DNA of 7,777 nt from JARRLC01 sp050290865 (GTDB lineage: Bacteria > Pseudomonadota > Alphaproteobacteria > Rhizobiales > Rhodomicrobiaceae), in NCBI GenBank assembly GCA_050290865.1, contig JBNKIW010000088.1, positions 1 to 7,777 of the forward strand, in the 5' to 3' direction. The notes under the pieces are model-generated. The model did no database searches. It saw only the letters and a program-made list of their open reading frames with translations, and had not been told where the DNA came from. The translations under genes were made by a program, and so were the position numbers. Positions within the stretch are counted from its first letter, which is position 1. Each line of letters opens with the position of its first letter. Positions 1 through 5,371 of the stretch are shown here, piece after piece.

Positions 1-1175
1 GCTGGGATGTGACGAACTTCAACCACTCGGGCATCACGTCGAACTGTACGCAGTGCCATAAGACGGGTGGAAGCGGCAGAGCCAAGCCGGGCGATCAGGT
101 GCACTCGACGGTGACCGGCACCTGCGAGGACTGCCACACGACGAGCAGCTGGGACGTGGCGCGCTACTCGCACCCCGGGATCACGTCGAACTGTACACAG
201 TGCCATAAGACGGGTGGAAGCGGCAAGGCCAAGCCGGGCGACGAGACGCACTCGACGGTGACCGGCAATTGCGAGAACTGCCACACGACGAGCAGCTGGG
301 ATGTGACGAACTTCAACCACTCGGGCATCACGTCGAACTGTACGCAGTGCCATAAGACGGGTGGAAGCGGCCGGGCCAAGCCGGGCAACCACGCTCAGAC
401 GAGCGCGGGCTGCGAGTCCTGTCACGCGACGAACAGCTGGGATGTGACGAACATGGACCACTCGGCCGTGAGCGCGAGCTGTACGCAGTGCCACTCCAAG
501 TCGAACAACCACGTCCAGACGAGCGCGGCTTGCGACACGTGCCACACGACGAACAGCTGGGATGTGACGCGGATCGACCACTCGGCCGTCAACGTGCCGT
601 GCTCGCAGTGTCACTCGAAGTCGGGTGGCCACGTTCAGACGAGCGCGGCTTGCGACGCGTGCCACACGACGAGCAGTTGGGATGTGACGCGGATCGACCA
701 CTCGTCCGTCAACGTGCCGTGCTCGCAGTGTCACTCGAAGTCGGGCGGCCACGTTCAGACGAGCGCGGCTTGCGACACGTGCCACACGACGAGCAGCTGG
801 GATGTGACGGACATGGATCACTCGGCCGTCAGCGGAAGCTGCTCGCAGTGCCACTCCAAGCCGGGCAACCATATCGCGACCAGCGGCCCCTGCGGGAACT
901 GCCACAACACGAGCGATTGGGGCAGTGTGAAAAAGGTCGACCATTCGGTTGTCAGCGGCACTTGCGCGGGCTGCCACTCCAAGCCGAGCGACAGCACACA
1001 CCGGAACGTGAACGCCGCCTGTGACACCTGCCACAAAAGCACGCAGAACTGGGAGAACGCGCAGTTTAGCCACTCGGGCATCTCGACGGGCTGCTCGCAA
1101 TGCCACCCCAAACCGAACGACAATAAGCATCGGAACGCGTCGAACAATTGTGAAAACTGTCACAACACCAACGAC
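1..1175 (+). repeat. Tandem in-frame repeat array encoding nine di-heme units
   Basis: Units measured from the Ser-Trp junction are 1-147, 148-294, 295-435, 436-555, 556-675, 676-795, 796-915, 916-1047 and 1048-1175 (approximate ends for the last two). The first two are 147 bp and carry a Gly/Lys-rich spacer between the heme motifs. The third is a 141-bp hybrid with the long spacer but the NHxQTSA-type second half. Units four to seven are 120 bp, and the last two are more diverged. Bases 1-77 are identical to 295-371, and 556-675 matches 676-795 at 116 of 120 positions by manual alignment. Conservation at synonymous sites points to recent duplication or gene conversion. The array probably continues upstream of the window. 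Confidence 0.9.
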
Positions 1176-1187
1176 TGGGACGATTAG
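1..1187 (+). CDS. Multiheme c-type cytochrome of tandem di-heme repeats (3' part; 5' end outside the window)
   Basis: The reading frame is open from the first base (bases 1-2 finish a Ser codon, Trp at 3-5) to a TAG at 1185-1187, so the gene begins upstream; the GTG at 9 is an internal Val codon, not a start. The visible ~395 residues contain 18 CXXCH heme c attachment motifs in nine units. Each unit follows the plan His-Ser, CxxCH, a second free His, CxxCH, then a conserved Trp. Each unit has exactly two non-motif histidines, giving 36 His for 18 hemes, as expected if every heme is bis-His ligated. No cysteine lies outside a CXXCH motif. One heme per ~22 residues is as dense as in small c7/c3-type cytochromes. 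By family knowledge such proteins are exported by Sec and matured in the periplasm; the signal peptide is not visible. No membrane segment is seen, so a periplasmic or cell-surface electron carrier is inferred. It probably falls in the doubled-CXXCH class; the exact family is not identified. Confidence 0.93.
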   Translation, partial: WDVTNFNHSGITSNCTQCHKTGGSGRAKPGDQVHSTVTGTCEDCHTTSSWDVARYSHPGITSNCTQCHKTGGSGKAKPGDETHSTVTGNCENCHTTSSWDVTNFNHSGITSNCTQCHKTGGSGRAKPGNHAQTSAGCESCHATNSWDVTNMDHSAVSASCTQCHSKSNNHVQTSAACDTCHTTNSWDVTRIDHSAVNVPCSQCHSKSGGHVQTSAACDACHTTSSWDVTRIDHSSVNVPCSQCHSKSGGHVQTSAACDTCHTTSSWDVTDMDHSAVSGSCSQCHSKPGNHIATSGPCGNCHNTSDWGSVKKVDHSVVSGTCAGCHSKPSDSTHRNVNAACDTCHKSTQNWENAQFSHSGISTGCSQCHPKPNDNKHRNASNNCENCHNTNDWDD

Positions 1188-1365
1188 AGAAGGTGGCGTC
1201 TTTGATTGCGGCCGGGGTGGGGCCAGGTGAGATGTCTGCCCCGGAATGCGTGTCAGAGTACCGCAGGGAGGGGAGATACTGCCTTCGGGGGAATAATCCG
1301 ACGTTTTCGACGTTTTCTAATGCATTAAGCCCGAAGGCTGGGCTTTGGGGGATCGAGAGGGATAG
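1188..1365 (+). other. Intergenic gap between cytochrome and barrel gene, with weak hairpins and a tandem 9-mer
   Basis: This 178-bp stretch has no convincing gene; a short frame from GTG 1193 overlaps the next gene and looks like nothing known. It holds a hairpin with one bulge (GGGGC-C-AG at 1219-1226 against CTGCCCC at 1236-1242) that lacks a T-tract and so is a weak terminator candidate. It also holds a tandem 9-mer CGACGTTTT (1299-1307 and 1308-1316) and a 6-bp hairpin (1327-1332 with 1340-1345) about 20 bases before the next start. A purine-rich ribosome site, GAGAGGGA, precedes ATG 1366. No clear -35/-10 pair was seen. Whether the cytochrome and barrel genes are co-transcribed cannot be settled by eye. 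Confidence 0.5.
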
Positions 1366-3678
1366 ATGGGTAGCCAAGTCAGCTTGACGGCGAAATTTGC
1401 GCTGACCGCACTCGTGGCGTCGGCGGCACTTGTCGGGGGACAGGTGCGGGCCGAGCCGGTGACCGACCGTGCGCTCTCGCACTATCAGGTCTTCGACAAG
1501 AACGGATGCCAGTTGCTGAAGGTCAACTTCAACTTCCGGGTCCGTTACGAGAGCCACTTTCCTCTCGAACGCGGCGACCAGCTGCAGGTCGTGGTGAAGG
1601 CCATCGACGGCAGTGTCGCGGGGACGGAAGCGGGCACGCCGCGCGAGGCCCTGCGCCTGGAAGGCCGCGTCGGAGGGCTGCAGGCGATCTTCTACGAGCC
1701 GTGGTCGCCGCAGGGGCCGGTCCTGTCGCTGAACTTCACCCGCCCGGTGGCGTTCAACGTGGCGCCGGGCTGGGATTTCCAGAGCATCATCATCGCCCTG
1801 GCCGACGCCAGGGGCCGCGCCTGTCCCGCCGAGGATCCGGAGCGTCCGGGCTGGCGGACAACCGTCCGGGACCGGAAAGGCGAGACGGTGGTGTCGCGGC
1901 GCCGTGTCAAGGGCGGCGAGACGGTGGTCGCGCGGCGGCGTCCGGCCATCCCTGCCTGGGAAACGACGCTTTCCGAGGAAGACGTGCCGACTGCGGAGGA
2001 GACAGGCGACAAGCCCGTGGCCGGCGTGGCGGAAGCACGTACTGCGATGCGCGCACGTCACTACGGTAAAGCGATCGGCATCCTGAAATCGCTGGACGGG
2101 CCGGAGGCGAAGGAGCTTCTCGGCGTCGCCTATCAGAAGAACCGGCAGAAGGCTCTGGCCAAGGCCGCCTACGAGGATTATTTGCGCAAATATCCCGGCG
2201 CTCCAGGCGTGGCCGGTGTCCAGCAGCGGCTCGCGGGTCTCACGACGGCGGGGGGTGAGGTTTCCAAGCTGAAGCGCGGAAGAAAAGGACGCGTCCGTGA
2301 CCGCAGTTACTGGTCGGTGTCCGGCAGCGTCTCGGAATTCTACATCCGCGATGACAGCTACCGCACGATGCGCGATCCGACGCGACCGCTCGATTTCAAC
2401 GAAACCGAGGACGACCACCGGGTCCATCGCGACACGCTGATGTCGAGCGTCAACCTGTTCGCGGCCTGGGGGAACCAGCATTACAAGTCGAAGTTCCGTT
2501 TCTCGGGCGGCGAGGAACACAATTTCAGCGGCAGCCGCGGCGATATCATCAGCGTTTCGGCGCTCTATTACGACACGACCATCAAGGACTGGGGCATGAC
2601 GGCTCGCCTCGGACGGCAGAGCCGGTCGGGTGGCGGTGTGCTGGGGCGCTTCGATGGCGCCTTCGTAAGCTGGCAGGCCAATCCCTGGTTCCGCGTGTCG
2701 GCCGTGGGCGGCTCGCCGCTGAACAGCCGCAAGGACGAGCCGTTTATTAATGAGCGCTGGTTCGGCGGCGCCAGTGTCAATTTCGGCCCGGTTCTCGGCG
2801 GGTTCGAAGCCAGTGTCTTCGCCATCCAGCAGATGGACCGCGACATCATCGACCGGCAGGCCGTGGGCACCGAGTTGCGCTATGTGGATGCCAACAAGTC
2901 GGCGTTCATCACCGTGGACTACGACACGCATTTCAGCGAGCTGAATGCGGCGATCTTCAGCGGTTCGTGGACGTTCGCGGACAAATCGACGCTGCGCGCG
3001 GGCGTCGATTACCGCAGGGCGCCTTATCTTTCGACGTGGAACGCCTTGCAGGGGCAGACCGACGGGGCGGGGCGGCCTTACAAGACGCTGTATGACCTGC
3101 TGAAGGACCGAACGCAGGACGAAGCCAGGGAAATGGCGTCGGACCGCACGGCGACCTACAAGGCGGCCTCCGTCGGATATACGCGGCAGTTGGCGGAGAA
3201 GCTTCAGGTCAACCTGGATGTCACGGCGTCGCATATCGACGGCACGATCGCGTCCTATGGCGTTGACGCCATGCCCTCGACGGGGACCGAGTTCTATTAC
3301 GCGGCTCAGCTTGTCGGCAACAACCTGCTCACCAAGGACGACCTTTGGACTGCGGGCTTTCGCTACTCCGATCTCCACAACTCCAACAACTACGCGGTCG
3401 ATCTCAGCACCCGCTATCTGCACTCAAAGGCTTTGCGCATCAGCCCGCGTGTGCTCGCGACATACCGCGAGGGCAAAACGACGGACGTCGATGAGTATTC
3501 GGTTCTCCCCTCGTTGCTGATGGACTACTACTGGACCAAGGAACTCAACCTTGAACTCGAGGTCGGATCCCGCTTCAGTTGGCGCCAGGAGGGCACGATC
3601 GAGACGCAGGAAAAGGAGGTTTTCATAACCGCTGGCGTGCGCTACGATTTTTACGCTAACGGCGACAAGCTGGAGTGA
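1366..3678 (+). CDS. Secreted TPR-like / outer-membrane beta-barrel protein
   Basis: This 770-aa protein starts at ATG 1366 behind a GAGAGGGA ribosome site. Residues 1-29 form a Sec signal peptide: a Lys at 10, a hydrophobic Ala/Leu/Val core, and likely cleavage after VRA. Residues ~36-146 alternate like a beta domain, ending in a stretch (~118-145, 'FTRPVAFNV' then 'DFQSIIIAL') that resembles AMIN-type domains. A basic linker follows (~164-193), with GETVV(S/A)RRR occurring twice. Residues ~219-291 are helical and TPR-like (RxxxAxxxL and KxAYEDYLRKYPG patterns), and 300-314 is a second basic patch. From ~315 to 765, amphipathic strands rich in Tyr, Phe and Trp alternate with polar loops, ending in a strand FITAGVRYDF plus an 8-residue tail. 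Helical periplasmic repeats before a barrel occur in PgaA/BcsC-type exporters and Slam proteins. MtrB/PioB porins lack the TPR part. Lying next to the multiheme cytochrome, it could secrete, anchor or sheath that protein; this role is inference. Exact family not recognised. Confidence 0.8.
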   Translation: MGSQVSLTAKFALTALVASAALVGGQVRAEPVTDRALSHYQVFDKNGCQLLKVNFNFRVRYESHFPLERGDQLQVVVKAIDGSVAGTEAGTPREALRLEGRVGGLQAIFYEPWSPQGPVLSLNFTRPVAFNVAPGWDFQSIIIALADARGRACPAEDPERPGWRTTVRDRKGETVVSRRRVKGGETVVARRRPAIPAWETTLSEEDVPTAEETGDKPVAGVAEARTAMRARHYGKAIGILKSLDGPEAKELLGVAYQKNRQKALAKAAYEDYLRKYPGAPGVAGVQQRLAGLTTAGGEVSKLKRGRKGRVRDRSYWSVSGSVSEFYIRDDSYRTMRDPTRPLDFNETEDDHRVHRDTLMSSVNLFAAWGNQHYKSKFRFSGGEEHNFSGSRGDIISVSALYYDTTIKDWGMTARLGRQSRSGGGVLGRFDGAFVSWQANPWFRVSAVGGSPLNSRKDEPFINERWFGGASVNFGPVLGGFEASVFAIQQMDRDIIDRQAVGTELRYVDANKSAFITVDYDTHFSELNAAIFSGSWTFADKSTLRAGVDYRRAPYLSTWNALQGQTDGAGRPYKTLYDLLKDRTQDEAREMASDRTATYKAASVGYTRQLAEKLQVNLDVTASHIDGTIASYGVDAMPSTGTEFYYAAQLVGNNLLTKDDLWTAGFRYSDLHNSNNYAVDLSTRYLHSKALRISPRVLATYREGKTTDVDEYSVLPSLLMDYYWTKELNLELEVGSRFSWRQEGTIETQEKEVFITAGVRYDFYANGDKLE
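1879..1941 (+). repeat. Duplicated 27-bp basic-linker segment inside the barrel gene
   Basis: Codons at 1879-1905 and 1915-1941 encode GETVVSRRR and GETVVARRR, 36 bp apart; the first 14 bases are identical. The result is an Arg-rich linker between the N-terminal beta domain and the TPR-like segment. Confidence 0.75.
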
Positions 3679-3822
3679 CATTTCGCCGCGGCGTGACTAA
3701 GGTGACGAATTGACGCTATGTGGCCAGACTAATTGACTGTGAAAGCGGGGAAGAATAGGCAAGGGAGATGCCTTGGCTCGTCGCGGGGGTAGCCGAAGGC
3801 GGTGATTTGGGGAAACGGGACA
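3679..3822 (+). other. Intergenic region upstream of hemA
   Basis: These 144 bp separate the barrel stop from the chosen hemA ATG. A 10-bp GC palindrome CGCCGCGGCG (3684-3693) follows the barrel stop but has no loop or T-tract, so it is not a credible terminator. The word AATTGAC occurs at 3708-3714 and 3731-3737; either could be a -35-like element, but neither has a good -10 partner. A small hairpin (AGGCA 3757-3761 with TGCCT 3769-3773, or the alternative CAAGG 3760-3764 with CCTTG 3771-3775) lies in the presumed hemA leader. No confident promoter can be named. Confidence 0.4.
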
Positions 3823-5055
3823 ATGAATTACGAAGCTCGCTTCAAAGAGCATCTTGACGCCCTCCTTGAGGAAGGCCGCTACCGCATCTTCGCCAATATT
3901 GAAAGACACGCAGGGAACTTCCCGCGCGCCACGCTCCGCAAGGATGGCGGGGAAGGCAACGTCACCGTCTGGTGTTCCAACGATTATCTCGGCATGGGGC
4001 AGCATCCGGTCGTGCTCACGGCGATGCATGAGGCCCTGGAACGCTGCGGCGCAGGGGCCGGCGGGACGCGCAATATCTCCGGCACGAATTATTACCACGT
4101 TCTCCTGGAGCAGGAACTGGCCGACCTTCACGGTAAAGAGGCCGCGCTTCTGTTCACCTCGGCCTATGTCGCCAACGACGCCACGCTGACCACCCTGCAG
4201 AAGCTCATCCCCGGTCTCGTGATCTTCTCCGACGAGAAGAACCACGCTTCGATGATCGAGGGCATCCGCGGCGGCGGCGGGCCGAAGGAAATCTGGCGGC
4301 ACAACGATGTCGAGGATCTCGAGGCCAAGCTCAAGAAATATCCCAAGGGCACGCCGAAGCTGATCGCCTTCGAGAGCGTCTACTCGATGGACGGCCATAT
4401 CGCGCCGATCGGCGCCATCTGCGATCTCGCCGACAAATACAACGCGATGACGTATCTCGACGAGGTGCACGCCGTCGGCATGTACGGGCCGCGCGGTGGT
4501 GGCATCGCGGAGCGTGACGGCGTCATGGACCGCGTGACCATCATCAACGCCACGCTGGCCAAGGGCTTCGGTGTCATGGGCGGTTACATCGCCGCGAGCA
4601 CCGCCTGCTGCGACGCCATCCGCTCCTATGCGGCCGGCTTCATCTTCACCACGTCGCTGGCGCCGGTCCTGGCCGCTGGCGCGCTGGCGAGCATCCGCCA
4701 CCTGAAGACGAGCAACGCGGAACGCGAGCGCCATCAGGAACGCGCGCGGACGCTCAAGGCGCGCTTCAAGGAGGCGAAGCTGCCCGTTCTCGACAATCCG
4801 AGCCATATCGTGCCGGTGATGGTCGGTTCCGCCGTTCACTGCCGGACCGTGACGGACGTGCTGCTGAGCGATTACGGGATCTACGTCCAGCCGATCAACT
4901 ATCCGACGGTCCCGAAGGGCACGGAGCGCATGCGCTTCACGCCGACGCCGCTGCACACCGACGCGCAGATGGACTATCTCATCAGCGTGCTCACGCAGCT
5001 CTGGGAGGCGTGCCCGGTGGCTGGCGGCAAATATATCAAGCTGGCCGCGGAATAG
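3823..5055 (+). CDS. hemA: 5-aminolevulinate synthase (ALAS)
   Basis: ALAS condenses glycine with succinyl-CoA to 5-aminolevulinate, the first step of C4 tetrapyrrole synthesis, in the cytoplasm with PLP. The 410-aa product is close to the usual alphaproteobacterial length. The start is set at ATG 3823, after GGGGAAACGGGA, because MNYEARFKEHLDAL matches the usual N-terminus; a GTG at 3802 would add seven unlikely residues. Visible motifs are the N-terminal RYRIFANIERHAGNFPRA, WCSNDYLGMGQHP (50-62), GAGAGGTRNISGT (76-88), the PLP-pyridine Asp213 with His216 in YLDEVHAVGMYG, and the Schiff-base Lys247 in TLAKGFGVMGGYIA. The catalytic loop reads NATLAKGFG, where many ALAS have EGTLAKAFG, so this may be a diverged paralog. 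His29 and a C-terminal Cys397-Pro pair lie where heme-feedback ligands have been proposed in other alphaproteobacterial ALAS (from memory, not verified). KBL and BioF relatives are unlikely given the ALAS N-terminus. Its position beside an 18-heme cytochrome suggests heme supply. Confidence 0.95.
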   Translation: MNYEARFKEHLDALLEEGRYRIFANIERHAGNFPRATLRKDGGEGNVTVWCSNDYLGMGQHPVVLTAMHEALERCGAGAGGTRNISGTNYYHVLLEQELADLHGKEAALLFTSAYVANDATLTTLQKLIPGLVIFSDEKNHASMIEGIRGGGGPKEIWRHNDVEDLEAKLKKYPKGTPKLIAFESVYSMDGHIAPIGAICDLADKYNAMTYLDEVHAVGMYGPRGGGIAERDGVMDRVTIINATLAKGFGVMGGYIAASTACCDAIRSYAAGFIFTTSLAPVLAAGALASIRHLKTSNAERERHQERARTLKARFKEAKLPVLDNPSHIVPVMVGSAVHCRTVTDVLLSDYGIYVQPINYPTVPKGTERMRFTPTPLHTDAQMDYLISVLTQLWEACPVAGGKYIKLAAE

Positions 5056-5063
5056 AGCCAGGC

Positions 5064-5082
5064 GCGGATGGTTTTCGTCCGC
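5064..5082 (+). other. Small hairpin just after the hemA stop
   Basis: GCGGATG (5064-5070) pairs with CGTCCGC (5076-5082) around the loop GTTTT, with one T-G wobble. It begins 8 bases after the hemA stop. There is no T-tract after it, so it may only protect the mRNA 3' end ahead of the stronger hairpin at 5100. Confidence 0.4.
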
Positions 5083-5099
5083 ACACATTGATCTTAGTC

Positions 5100-5127
5100 A
5101 TGGCCGGGTCTTCGCCCGGCCATTTCC
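5100..5127 (+). terminator. Rho-independent terminator-like hairpin after hemA
   Basis: ATGGCCGGG (5100-5108) pairs perfectly with CCCGGCCAT (5115-5123) around the loop TCTTCG, giving a 9-bp stem of mostly G-C pairs. It lies 44 bases after the hemA stop. The T-tract is short (TTT at 5123-5125, then CC), so termination may be incomplete, but position and stem quality fit an end-of-transcript element that separates hemA from the hydrogenase unit. Confidence 0.65.
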
Positions 5128-5167
5128 ATTGCCGGGCTGCGGGCTCGAACCAAAGGCATGGTCGCTG

Positions 5168-5190
5168 AATCGGTAAGGCGCTTACCGGTT
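5168..5190 (+). promoter_or_regulatory. Inverted repeat upstream of the hydrogenase promoter
   Basis: AATCGGTAAG (5168-5177) and CTTACCGGTT (5181-5190) are inverted copies around a GCG centre, with one mismatch (T-G). Relative to the start predicted from the sigma-54 motif this lies at about -143 to -121, where sigma-54 activator (enhancer) sites usually sit. The perfect core is CGGTAAG-GCG-CTTACCG. It could be an activator site or an RNA hairpin; nothing here decides between them. Confidence 0.45.
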
Positions 5191-5196
5191 CGGTGC

Positions 5197-5207
5197 GACA
5201 ACTTGTC
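5197..5207 (+). promoter_or_regulatory. Short palindrome GACAA-C-TTGTC, candidate activator site
   Basis: This perfect 5-bp dyad around one central base sits about 105-115 bases before the predicted hydrogenase transcript start. Its spacing does not match the TTG-N5-CAA motif recalled for HupR, so the binding protein cannot be named. Confidence 0.3.
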
Positions 5208-5252
5208 ATCAGTGTTTCCACGTAGACGCAGCGTGTCTCGGCGGGTAGCGCG

Positions 5253-5265
5253 TAACGTATTGACT
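5253..5265 (-). promoter_or_regulatory. Candidate IHF-binding site
   Basis: TAACGTATTGACT matches the reverse-strand IHF consensus YAANNNNTTGATW at every fixed position but one (C for T at 5264). It is followed by an A/T-rich tract (5263-5284), as is common beside IHF sites. It lies between the upstream dyads and the -24/-12 element, at about -58 to -46, the usual place for IHF to bend DNA in sigma-54 promoters. Confidence 0.5.
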
Positions 5266-5284
5266 TTTATATAAAACTTTAAAC

Positions 5285-5300
5285 TGGCCCGTATCTTGCT
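5285..5300 (+). promoter_or_regulatory. Sigma-54 (RpoN) -24/-12 promoter for the hydrogenase operon
   Basis: TGGCCCG-TATC-TTGCT matches the sigma-54 consensus TGGCACG-N4-TTGCW with a single change (C for A). The invariant GG (5286-5287) and GC (5298-5299) have the required spacing, and transcription should start near 5311. Many hup operons in rhizobia and purple bacteria are RpoN-dependent, with a HoxA/HupR-type activator responding to H2 or oxygen. The placement also shows that the TTG at 5300 cannot be the hydrogenase start, because it would not be in the transcript. Confidence 0.8.
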
Positions 5301-5355
5301 TGATTTCGGTCAAGCGGGCGTGTGCTCCGGCGCGCCCGAAACCGTCATTAAAGCC

Positions 5356-5361
5356 AGGAGG
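5356..5361 (+). promoter_or_regulatory. Ribosome binding site deciding the small-subunit start
   Basis: AGGAGG lies 10 bases before ATG 5372 and supports that start over the in-frame TTG at 5300. Confidence 0.8.
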
Positions 5362-5371
5362 GGCGCCAGCG

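Noticed and set aside
1..795. Regular repeats considered as a CRISPR array
   Set aside because: The 120-147 bp units are coding, in frame throughout and encode CXXCH motifs; there is no repeat-spacer pattern.
488..1024. A 178-codon + strand frame inside the cytochrome gene
   Set aside because: It is a frame-shifted reading of the 120-bp repeats, which explains its own repetitiveness; it has no independent features.
1193..1387. A 64-codon frame from GTG 1193 across the cytochrome-barrel gap
   Set aside because: It has a poor start context, overlaps the barrel start, and gives no recognisable or structured product.
1066..3423. A 785-codon open frame on the minus strand
   Set aside because: It lies opposite the barrel gene, and its Arg/Ala/Val-rich translation is typical of antisense frames in GC-rich DNA. 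There is no recognisable domain or ribosome site, and the + strand gene has clear signal-peptide and barrel features.
3684..3693. CGCCGCGGCG palindrome as a terminator for the barrel gene
   Set aside because: It has no room for a hairpin loop and no T-tract; it is a chance GC palindrome or a protein site at best.
3697..5088. A 463-codon minus-strand frame opposite hemA
   Set aside because: It is a shadow of a strongly conserved enzyme gene, with no recognisable protein motif.
5136..5190. tRNA-like T-arm (GGTTCGAGCCC on the minus strand, 5140-5150) near a hairpin
   Set aside because: The flanking stem does not pair over five bases, and no D-arm, anticodon arm or acceptor stem could be built around it.
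5260..5288. TTGACT as a sigma-70 -35 box for the hydrogenase
   Set aside because: At 16-18 bases spacing there is no -10-like hexamer, and the overlapping sigma-54 element is far better matched.
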